NCBI GenBank assembly: GCA_964569315.1
Contig: CAZMUZ010000119.1
Location: 1-11,440 of the forward strand
Reading direction: 5' to 3'
DNA: 11,440 nt
Source: CADEFF01 sp964569315
GTDB taxonomy: Bacteria; Pseudomonadota; Alphaproteobacteria; Dongiales; Dongiaceae
The notes below the pieces were generated by a model, which was not told the origin of the DNA, made no database searches, and saw only the letters and a list, made by a program, of their open reading frames with translations. Positions within the stretch are counted from its first letter, which is position 1. Every line of letters begins with the position of its first letter. Below, one piece after another: positions 1-6,747 of this stretch. The position numbers and the translations under genes were made by a program.

Positions 1-159
1 GCGCGCGACTGGGTGGCGGAGTGCCAGGCCGGCCAGCCGAGCTTCAAGGCGATGCGCCGCCGCGGCGCCGACCATCCGATCGAGGAAGTGGGCGCCAAGC
101 TCCGCGGCATGATGCCCTGGATCGCAAAGAACAAGCTCGTCGACAAAGCGAAGAACTGA
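1..159 (+). CDS. ilvC: Ketol-acid reductoisomerase, C-terminal fragment (5' end outside window)
   Basis: The open frame enters from the left edge and stops with TGA at 157-159, giving the last 52 residues. It ends in MMPWIAKNKLVDKAKN, preceded by QPSFKAMRR and HPIEEVGAKLR, which is the characteristic tail of class I ketol-acid reductoisomerase. The enzyme converts acetolactate or acetohydroxybutyrate to the dihydroxy acids of valine and isoleucine synthesis, using NADPH and magnesium in the cytoplasm. Only the last helices of the all-alpha C-terminal domain are here. The Rossmann domain and the metal-binding acidic residues lie upstream, so their integrity cannot be judged. The next gene begins 8 bases after the stop, so transcription probably runs on into it. 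Confidence 0.95.
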   Translation, partial: ARDWVAECQAGQPSFKAMRRRGADHPIEEVGAKLRGMMPWIAKNKLVDKAKN

Positions 160-167
160 CCCAACCC

Positions 168-1655
168 GTGCCGGCGATCGACCCCCTCGGCCGATCGCCG
201 GCCGATTGGCGCCGGGCGGCCCTGATCGCGATCGGGCTGCTCACCCTCTGGCGCATCCTCTGCCTCGCCTTCACGCCGCTCCAGCTCGACTACGAGGAGG
301 CGCAGTACTGGTTCTGGGCGCAGGAACCGGCCTGGGGCTATTTCTCGAAGCCGCCGCTCATCGCCTGGCTGATCTGGCTCTCGACCGCGCTCTTCGGCGA
401 TACCGAGTTCGGTATCCGCTGGCTCAGCCCCGTGATGCACGGGATCGCGGCGCTCTTCGTCGGCGCGGCGGCCGGGCGTCTCGCCGATGCCCGCGCCGGC
501 TTCTGGACGGCGATCGCCTATGCGACGCTGCCTGGCGTCTCCTTCTCCGCGATGCTGATGACGACCGCCGTGCCGCTACTGCTCGCCTGGAGCCTTGCGC
601 TCTATGGCTTCGTCCGCATGGCGGAAGGGGGCGGGACAGGCTGGGCGATCTGGACCGGCCTCGCCGTCGGGCTCGGGGCGCTCGCGAAATATGCCATGTT
701 CTTCTTCCTCCAAGGCGTCGCGCTGGCGCTCCTCTTCCTGCCCGGTCTCGCGCGACGTGTCGGAGCCGCCCGGCTCGCGATCATGGTCGGGGTCGCCCTC
801 CTCGTCTTCCTGCCGAACCTGTTCTGGAATCTGGACCAGGGCTGGATCACCGTGCGCCATACGGGACTTCCCGCGGTCGAGGCGAGCCTTTCGCAACGGC
901 TCGGCAAGATCGGTGCCTTTCTCGGCGGGCAGGTCGCCATCGCCGGCCCGATCCTGCTGGTCGCGATGCTGGGCGGGCTCGGCGCCGGGCTTCGGCGCTG
1001 GGGGCACGCCGACGCCGCGCTGCCGCCGCTGCCGTTGATGGCGGCGTTCGCGCTGCCGTTCTTCGTCGTCTATCTGCCGATCGCGCTCTTCGCGCAGTCC
1101 AATGCGAACTGGACCGCCCCCGCCTTCGTCGCGGCGGCGATCGCCGGCGTCCTCTACTGGCTCCAGCGCGGCAAGCTGCTTTGGCTGAAGCTCGCGCTTG
1201 CGCTGAACCTCGCCATCGCGGTGTTGGGGCCGGGACTTCTCATGGTGGCGCCGCATATCGCCGCCGCCGGGCCGCTGCTCAAGGGCATGTCGGGCTGGCG
1301 CGAGATCGGCGCGGACGTCGCGGCCGAGCGAGGCCGCGAACCCGACGCGACGCTGCTCTTCGCCGATCGCACCTTCGCCCAGCGCGTGATCTATTATGCC
1401 GGGCTGGAGCGGGGACAGTTCGCCATGTGGAATCCGGACGGCGCGATCGACAACGAGTTGGAGCGGGTTGCGAGCCTCCGTGCCGGTGCTGCGGGCCCCT
1501 GGCTTCTGGTGACGCCCTGGCCCGCGCCTGCGGCCCTTACCGACCGGTTCGAAACCCGCGGCGAAAGGCGAGAGATCGCGGCGACCCTCGCGGACGGCAG
1601 CAAACGCAAGGTCTATCTGCAACGCCTCGAGGGCTTTCGGGGCTACGCGCCGTGA
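168..1655 (+). CDS. GT39 / ArnT-like multi-pass membrane glycosyltransferase (PMT_2 type)
   Basis: This 495-residue integral membrane protein resembles the ArnT/PMT_2 group of GT-C glycosyltransferases, which move a sugar from a polyprenyl-phosphate carrier to a lipid or protein on the periplasmic side. A first membrane helix lies near residues 17-35. It is followed by a periplasmic loop with EEAQYWFW (43-50) and GYFSKPPLIAWL, the family signature. Many further hydrophobic segments follow up to about residue 415, then a soluble C-terminal tail. I chose GTG 168 because the frame also opens at 21, but that start would lie inside ilvC and read its shadow; the ribosome site before 168 is weak. 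The usual catalytic Asp-Glu pair reads Glu43-Glu44 here, with Asp41 two residues upstream. The stop overlaps the start of the phosphatase gene. Donor and acceptor are unknown; lipid A or another envelope glycan is an inference. Confidence 0.85.
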   Translation: MPAIDPLGRSPADWRRAALIAIGLLTLWRILCLAFTPLQLDYEEAQYWFWAQEPAWGYFSKPPLIAWLIWLSTALFGDTEFGIRWLSPVMHGIAALFVGAAAGRLADARAGFWTAIAYATLPGVSFSAMLMTTAVPLLLAWSLALYGFVRMAEGGGTGWAIWTGLAVGLGALAKYAMFFFLQGVALALLFLPGLARRVGAARLAIMVGVALLVFLPNLFWNLDQGWITVRHTGLPAVEASLSQRLGKIGAFLGGQVAIAGPILLVAMLGGLGAGLRRWGHADAALPPLPLMAAFALPFFVVYLPIALFAQSNANWTAPAFVAAAIAGVLYWLQRGKLLWLKLALALNLAIAVLGPGLLMVAPHIAAAGPLLKGMSGWREIGADVAAERGREPDATLLFADRTFAQRVIYYAGLERGQFAMWNPDGAIDNELERVASLRAGAAGPWLLVTPWPAPAALTDRFETRGERREIAATLADGSKRKVYLQRLEGFRGYAP

Positions 1656-2332
1656 TCCGCGCCTTCCTTTGGCTGCTCGCGGCGACGGCGCTCTATGCCG
1701 CGATCTTCCTGATTTTCCCGGGCATCGATCGTTGGGTGCAGCAGTGGGTGGTCGGTGCGGACGGGCGTTTCCTCCTCGCCGAGGTTCGCTGGGCGACGCT
1801 CGTCAATCGCAGCATCAACCTGCTGATGGCGGCGGTGCTGCTCGTCGCGGGAGGCCTCGCGATCCGCACGGCGCTCGCCGGGCCCTGGCACGGGATCGGG
1901 CTTCGCGCGATCTGCTATGTGGCGGCGGTCTTCCTCATCGGCCCGGTGCTGCTGACCAACCTCGTCTTCAAGGATCAATGGGGCCGTGCCCGGCCCATTC
2001 ATGTCGAGGCGAGCCCGGAGGTCGATATCTTCACGCCGCCGCTGGTGCTCTCCGACGCCTGTCCGCGCAACTGCTCCTTCCCCTCCGGCGATGCGGCGGC
2101 CGCCTTCGCGCTGTTGGCGCCGGCCTTCATCCTGCCGCGCCGCTGGCGGCCGCTTGCGATCGCGACCGTGCTTGCGGTCGGCAGCTTCTATGGAGGCATC
2201 CGCATCCTGCAGGGCGCGCACTATTTCAGCGACGTGATCTTCGCAGGGCTTCTCTCGGCGCTGGTGGCGACCGGCCTCCATCCGCTCTTCTTCGGCCGCC
2301 GCGCGCGCGCGGCGGCGGCCGAAAGCCGGTAG
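1652..2332 (+). CDS. PAP2-family membrane phosphatase with PSGD in place of PSGH
   Basis: This 226-residue membrane protein carries the three PAP2 motifs. They are K107-x6-R114-P115, then P144-S145-G146-D147, then R184-x5-H190-x3-D194. His190 should be the nucleophile and Asp194 its partner. Family members remove phosphate from lipid phosphates such as undecaprenyl pyrophosphate, phosphatidylglycerol phosphate or lipid A. The motif 2 histidine, which protonates the leaving group in PgpB-type enzymes, is aspartate here. An N-terminal membrane helix (about 3-20) and further hydrophobic helices frame the motifs. GTG 1652 overlaps the previous TGA as GTGA, so translational coupling to the glycosyltransferase is likely. 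Together they could modify or recycle an envelope lipid, but the substrate cannot be read from sequence. The C-terminus is a low-complexity Arg/Ala tail encoded by a perfect DNA palindrome. Confidence 0.85.
   Translation: MIRAFLWLLAATALYAAIFLIFPGIDRWVQQWVVGADGRFLLAEVRWATLVNRSINLLMAAVLLVAGGLAIRTALAGPWHGIGLRAICYVAAVFLIGPVLLTNLVFKDQWGRARPIHVEASPEVDIFTPPLVLSDACPRNCSFPSGDAAAAFALLAPAFILPRRWRPLAIATVLAVGSFYGGIRILQGAHYFSDVIFAGLLSALVATGLHPLFFGRRARAAAAESR
2291..2323. repeat. Strong GC hairpin at the 3' end of the PAP2 gene
   Basis: TTCGGCCGCC (2291-2300) is the exact reverse complement of GGCGGCCGAA (2314-2323), a 10-bp stem around a 13-base GC loop. Within it, 2295-2316 is a perfect 22-bp palindrome. 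It lies in the last codons of the phosphatase gene. No T-run follows on either strand, so it is not a standard intrinsic terminator. It may stabilise the mRNA 3' end or slow polymerase, or simply reflect the Arg/Ala-rich coding sequence. Confidence 0.6.
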
Positions 2333-2352
2333 CGTCCGTCCCAAAAGGAATA

Positions 2353-2378
2353 GGCGCCGCCCGGGGAAGGACGGCGCC
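2353..2378. terminator. Possible bidirectional terminator hairpin between convergent genes
   Basis: GGCGCCG (2353-2359) and CGGCGCC (2372-2378) form a perfect 7-bp stem with a 12-base loop in the 68-base gap between two convergent stops. A competing 6-bp pair, CCGTCC (2336-2341) with GGACGG (2369-2374), overlaps it. There is no T-run on either side, so the call rests on position and stem only. Confidence 0.35.
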
Positions 2379-2400
2379 CGCGCCTGTCCGGCCGGAGACT

Positions 2401-3528
2401 CTAGAGCCCAGCCTTCACTTCCTCGAACATGGCGTTGAGCTTCTCGCGCTGCTCGCTCGACATCGCCGAGAAGAAATGCGTGTTGGGGTCGGCGATGCGC
2501 GCTTCGGCATCGGCGAGATCCAGCGTGGCCACGAGCTCCGGATCGGCTACCTCGAGCGCCTTGCGGTTGGAATGGCCGTAATAGAAGTTTTCCATCACCA
2601 GCACGCCGGTTTCCGGCGCGATCATGGCATCGATGAAATCGTAGGCCTGCTGCTCGTCGCCGGGCCCGTCCTTCAGCAGCGACAGGCCGCAAACCCAGGT
2701 CAGGATGCCTTCCTTCGGCGTCATGTAGGCGATGGGCACGCCCTCGTCATGCATCGTCTTGACCATGTCGTTCCAGGCCATCGACGCGACGATCTCGCCG
2801 GAGGCGAACGCCTGGTTCGCCTGGGTATAGTCGGTCCAGTAGAAGCGCATGTTGCCGTTCATCCGCTCCATGACCTCGCGGACCTTCGCGAGATCCGCAT
2901 CGTTCATGTGGAAGGGATCGGCGACGCCGGCGATGAGCGCGGCATAGACCGGCACCTCCTCCGAATTGTCGAAGGCGGCCATGCGGCCCTTGTAGCGCTC
3001 GTCGAGCAGCAGGTTGAAGCTCTGCTCCTTCGGTTCCACGAGATCGGGGCGATAGGCGATGGAGCTGTTTCCCCATTCCCAGGGCACGTTGTAGATCTCG
3101 CCGTCGATCTTCACGCCGTCCAGCTCCTGGAAGGCGGGATAGATGTCGGGCCAGTGCTGCAGGCGGCTGACGTCGATCGGCTTCAGCCCGGCCGCATCCT
3201 TCCAGCGCTGCACGTTGCTGGTGCAGGCATGGGCGATGTCGGCGCGGAAGCCGCTGCGGATCCGCTGCAGCCCTTCCTCCTCCTCGCCGAAGATCGCGTA
3301 TTCCGGCGGGCCGCCGTATTTCTCGACGAAAGCCGCCTGGTACTGCGGGTCGTCATAGCCCGACCAGGTGAAATAGATGAGGTTCGGGGCGGCCGCGGCG
3401 CGGCGCCCGAGGACGGGGAGGGTGGCGACGCCGATCCCGACCGACGCCAACGCCTGGAGCGCCTGGCGACGGTTCATGCGACCGGTGGCGAGCGCATCCG
3501 CGAGTTGTTTCGGGGTGATATCCGCCAT
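2401..3528 (-). CDS. Periplasmic PotD-like ABC solute-binding protein with Tat signal
   Basis: This 375-residue protein resembles the polyamine-type extracellular solute-binding proteins (PotD/PotF-like). Features include YFTWSGYDDPQY just after the signal, the NVPWEWGNSSIAYRPDLV stretch, and a two-lobe pattern down to the C-terminal helices. The N-terminus has a twin-arginine signal: N19-R20-R21-Q-A-L, a hydrophobic stretch near 26-40, and an Ala-rich cleavage region at 44-47, so export is probably folded through Tat. I chose ATG 3528 because GGGAGGA lies 7 bases before it; an in-frame ATG at 3573 lacks this and would bury the signal behind 15 extra residues. No permease or ATPase gene is adjacent: downstream is the convergent phosphatase and upstream the divergent leuA. 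It must work with a transporter encoded elsewhere or act as a sensor. The ligand is unproven; spermidine/putrescine is a family-based guess. Confidence 0.88.
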   Translation of the reverse strand: MADITPKQLADALATGRMNRRQALQALASVGIGVATLPVLGRRAAAAPNLIYFTWSGYDDPQYQAAFVEKYGGPPEYAIFGEEEEGLQRIRSGFRADIAHACTSNVQRWKDAAGLKPIDVSRLQHWPDIYPAFQELDGVKIDGEIYNVPWEWGNSSIAYRPDLVEPKEQSFNLLLDERYKGRMAAFDNSEEVPVYAALIAGVADPFHMNDADLAKVREVMERMNGNMRFYWTDYTQANQAFASGEIVASMAWNDMVKTMHDEGVPIAYMTPKEGILTWVCGLSLLKDGPGDEQQAYDFIDAMIAPETGVLVMENFYYGHSNRKALEVADPELVATLDLADAEARIADPNTHFFSAMSSEQREKLNAMFEEVKAGL

Positions 3529-3535
3529 GTTTTCG

Positions 3536-3542
3536 TCCTCCC
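3536..3542 (-). promoter_or_regulatory. Ribosome binding site that fixes the binding-protein start
   Basis: Read on the minus strand, GGGAGGA stands 7 bases before ATG 3528. It is a near-perfect Shine-Dalgarno sequence and decides for this start over the upstream ATG at 3573. Just before it an imperfect hairpin, CGGC-ATAA-GCCG (3550-3561, minus strand) with flanking GTT/AAC pairs, could sit in the leader. Confidence 0.75.
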
Positions 3543-3635
3543 TTAGTTGCGGCTTATGCCGAAACGGTAGCACCCGGAGCCGAAAGCGCGCCAGCCGCAG
3601 CGGGCCGAGAACCGGCAGCCGGAGCGCGAAAACTC

Positions 3636-3705
3636 GTCGATAACCCTTGGAAATTCCTTTGTTGAAAAGAGCTTGTTAACCTTAATGCAAGAGGGTTACA
3701 AAGCA
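3636..3705. promoter_or_regulatory. A/T-richer divergent promoter region (binding protein / leuA)
   Basis: Within the 427-base gap between the divergent genes this stretch is visibly richer in A and T than its surroundings, as expected of promoters in a GC-rich genome. No pair of boxes is convincing. For leuA the best plus-strand options are TTGTTG (3659-3664) with CTTAAT (3681-3686), spacer 16, or TTGTTA (3673-3678) with TTACAA (3696-3701), spacer 17. For the minus strand a TTAACA-like box falls in the same stretch. A 7-bp inverted repeat, TAACCCT (3641-3647) with AGGGTTA (3692-3698), brackets the area. I call the region, not a defined start site. Confidence 0.4.
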
Positions 3706-3740
3706 GCGGATCGGCGTTTCTTGGACCCATTCGGTCGGCG

Positions 3741-3781
3741 ATGCAGGGCCTTTGCTGCATTGCAGCACCACACGGCCTGCA
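3741..3781. promoter_or_regulatory. TGCA-rich palindrome cluster, PhaR-like operator candidate
   Basis: TGCTGC (3753-3758), ATT, GCAGCA (3762-3767) is a perfect dyad containing CTGC-N3-GCAG. This fits the CTGC-N3/4-GCAG or TGC-N3-GCA sites I recall for PhaR/AniA, the polyhydroxybutyrate-responsive repressors of alphaproteobacteria. A second pair, ATGCAG (3741-3746) and CTGCAT (3755-3760), overlaps it. TGCAGGGCC (3742-3750) pairs with GGCCTGCA (3774-3781) except for one bulged G. The cluster lies about 190-215 bases before leuA and just after the promoter-like stretch, a suitable place for a repressor or a folded leader. The factor is inferred, not shown. Confidence 0.4.
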
Positions 3782-3800
3782 CGTCCGACGTGCCGGACGT
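3781..3800 (+). promoter_or_regulatory. Perfect hairpin in the leuA leader
   Basis: ACGTCCG (3781-3787) and CGGACGT (3794-3800) form a perfect 7-bp stem with a 6-base loop, directly after the TGCA cluster. No T-run follows, so it is not an intrinsic terminator. It may be part of a structured 5' untranslated region if transcription starts near 3690. From here to 3900 I see no further gene or convincing signal. Confidence 0.3.
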
Positions 3801-3900
3801 GACGAGGCGGTCGAGGAGCCATCGCCGTTCCGCCCGGGCGCCGGAGTGCCGGACCTTTCGACTTACGTGCCCTTAATCCGAGTCGGCTTATGGTCCGGCC

Positions 3901-3929
3901 GTCGGGGTTGTCGTCGAAACCCGTCCGAC
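3901..3929 (+). promoter_or_regulatory. Bulged hairpin just upstream of the leuA ribosome site
   Basis: GTCG plus GGGTT (3901-3909) can pair with AACCC (3918-3922) and CGAC (3926-3929), leaving a 3-base bulge and an 8-base loop. It ends 12 bases before GAGGAAG (3942-3948), the leuA ribosome site. Such a fold could influence translation. I see no leucine-rich leader peptide that would make it a classical attenuator. Confidence 0.25.
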
Positions 3930-3955
3930 TCCGACGCTATCGAGGAAGTGGGACT

Positions 3956-5509
3956 ATGATTCCGGGTCGAGATCAGGATCGCGTCATCATTTTCGACACG
4001 ACCATGCGCGACGGCGAACAATCGCCCGGCGCCTCGATGAATCTCGAAGAAAAACTGCGCATCGCCGCCGTCCTCGAAGAGCTCGGGGTCGACGTGATCG
4101 AGGCCGGCTTTCCGATCGCGTCGAACGGCGATTTCGAGGCGGTGAAGGCGATCGCGGGCAGGGCCAAGGAGGCCTCCATCGCCGGCCTCGCCCGCGCCTC
4201 GCGCAAGGATATCGACCGCGCCTGGGAGGCGCTTTCCCGCGCGCGCCGGCCGCGCATCCATACCTTCCTGTCGACCAGCCCGCTCCATATGAAGTTCAAG
4301 CTCCAGATGGAGCCCGAGGCCGTGCATCAGGCGATCGCGGACAGCGTGACCCATGCGCGCAAGCTCTGCGACGACGTCGAATGGTCGGCCGAGGACGGCT
4401 CGCGTACCGAACAGGATTTCCTCTGCCGCTGCGTCGAGACCGCCATCAAGTGCGGCGCCGGCACCGTCAACATTCCCGACACCGTCGGCTATGCCGTGCC
4501 GGAGGAGTTCGGCGCGCTGATCCGCATGCTGATGAACCGCGTGCCCAACATCGACAAGGCGGTCGTTTCGGTCCATTGCCACAACGATCTCGGCCTTGCG
4601 GTCGCGAACTCCCTCGCCGCCGTCGGCGCCGGGGCCCGGCAGGTCGAATGCACCATCAACGGGCTCGGCGAGCGCGCCGGCAATGCGGCGCTCGAGGAGA
4701 TCGTGATGGCGCTTCGCACGCGCCAGGACCTGATGCCGCAGAAGACCGGCATCAGGACCGAGATCATCACCAAGGCTTCGCGTCTCGTCTCGACCATTAC
4801 CGGTTTCCCGGTGCAGCCCAACAAGGCGATCGTCGGCGCCAACGCCTTCGCGCACGAATCCGGCATCCATCAGGACGGCATGCTGAAACATGCCGGCACC
4901 TACGAGATCATGACCCCGGAGTCGATCGGCCTGGGCCGTTCGAGCCTGGTGATGGGCAAGCATTCCGGCCGGCACGCCTTCAAGGCGAAGCTGAAGGAGC
5001 TCGGCTTCGAGCTCGGCGACAATGCCCTCGAGGAGGCGTTCCGCCGCTTCAAGGATCTCGCCGACAAGAAGAAGGACGTGTTCGACGAGGATCTCGTGGC
5101 GCTGGTCGACGACCAGGTGGTGCGTTCGAACGAACATATCCGCTTCGTCTCGCTGCAGGTCATCGCCGGCTCCAAAGGCCCGCAACGCGCCGATCTCGAG
5201 CTCGAGATCGGCGGCGAGACCAAATCCACCACGGCGACCGGCGACGGGCCGGTGGACGCCACCTTCAAGGCGATCAAGCAGCTCTTCCCGCACGAGGCGC
5301 ATCTCCAGCTCTATCAGGTGCAGGCGGTCACGGCGGGCACCGACGCGCAAGCCGAGGTCACGGTCCGACTCGAGGAGAACGGCAAGACGGTGAACGGCCA
5401 GGGGGCCGACACCGATACGCTGGTCGCTTCCTGCAAGGCCTATCTGCACGCGCTGAACAAGCTTCTCACCAAGCGGCGAAAAACCGCGCCGGCCGCACTT
5501 TCGGCATGA
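3956..5509 (+). CDS. leuA: 2-isopropylmalate synthase
   Basis: LeuA condenses 2-oxoisovalerate with acetyl-CoA, the committed cytoplasmic step to leucine. The 517-residue length is usual for the long bacterial form. The HMGL-like barrel opens with DTTMRDGEQSPG (14-25), carrying the conserved Arg18-Asp19. The metal site continues with HCHND (H207, H209) and NGLGERAGN (235-243). After a linker containing HESGIHQDG, the C-terminal LeuA dimer/regulatory domain spans about 377-505 and is complete (ending DTDTLVASCKAYLHALNKLL), so leucine feedback inhibition is expected. ATG 3956 is chosen because GAGGAAG lies 7 bases before it; an in-frame ATG at 3890 lacks such a site and would add residues with no family resemblance. 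The gene lies a few kilobases from ilvC, which serves the connected branched-chain pathway, but the binding-protein gene points the other way between them. It therefore needs its own promoter in 3529-3955. Confidence 0.97.
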   Translation: MIPGRDQDRVIIFDTTMRDGEQSPGASMNLEEKLRIAAVLEELGVDVIEAGFPIASNGDFEAVKAIAGRAKEASIAGLARASRKDIDRAWEALSRARRPRIHTFLSTSPLHMKFKLQMEPEAVHQAIADSVTHARKLCDDVEWSAEDGSRTEQDFLCRCVETAIKCGAGTVNIPDTVGYAVPEEFGALIRMLMNRVPNIDKAVVSVHCHNDLGLAVANSLAAVGAGARQVECTINGLGERAGNAALEEIVMALRTRQDLMPQKTGIRTEIITKASRLVSTITGFPVQPNKAIVGANAFAHESGIHQDGMLKHAGTYEIMTPESIGLGRSSLVMGKHSGRHAFKAKLKELGFELGDNALEEAFRRFKDLADKKKDVFDEDLVALVDDQVVRSNEHIRFVSLQVIAGSKGPQRADLELEIGGETKSTTATGDGPVDATFKAIKQLFPHEAHLQLYQVQAVTAGTDAQAEVTVRLEENGKTVNGQGADTDTLVASCKAYLHALNKLLTKRRKTAPAALSA

Positions 5510-5542
5510 GCCACGGGGTTTCGTCTTGAATTCTTCTCATCG

Positions 5543-5568
5543 GGCTGGGTATCTCCCGCCAGTTTTTT
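5543..5568 (+). terminator. Intrinsic terminator after leuA
   Basis: GGC-(T)-GGG (5543-5549) pairs with CCC-GCC (5555-5560) around a 5-base loop, with one bulged T. Two bases later come six T residues (5563-5568). The stem is short but the T-run is clear and unusual in this GC-rich DNA. It lies 33 bases after the leuA stop and 21 before the mreB start, so it probably separates the two units, or acts as a partial terminator allowing read-through. Confidence 0.55.
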
Positions 5569-5589
5569 CTCAAGAGCAGGTGATGTTTC

Positions 5590-6633
<1,044 letters not shown>

Positions 6634-6747
6634 ACACGTTGATTCCGTTGGATATTCTCTTGCGCCCGGAAGCGCTCGTGATAGCATGAAGAGAACCTCC
6701 CGCGTCGGCGAAGAACCGGCCGAGGGGCATCGTCGAGGAGGAAGACG

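Noticed and set aside
21..167. A longer start for the glycosyltransferase at ATG 21
   Set aside because: This part overlaps the end of ilvC in another frame, is Arg-rich and lacks any family resemblance. GTG 168 gives the expected N-terminus.
3685..3876. Open frame MQEGYKAADRR... in the leuA leader
   Set aside because: It lacks a ribosome site, is Arg/Thr/Ser-rich like random GC coding, and has no family resemblance.
3741..3959. A 72-codon plus-strand frame ending on the leuA ATG
   Set aside because: No ribosome site precedes it and the product resembles no known protein or leucine leader. Ending on ATGA follows from leuA's second codon starting with A.
6660..6687. Promoter candidate TTGCGC-16-TAGCAT between mreB and mreC
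   Set aside because: Both boxes match the consensus poorly and the spacer is short. mreC can be served by read-through from mreB.
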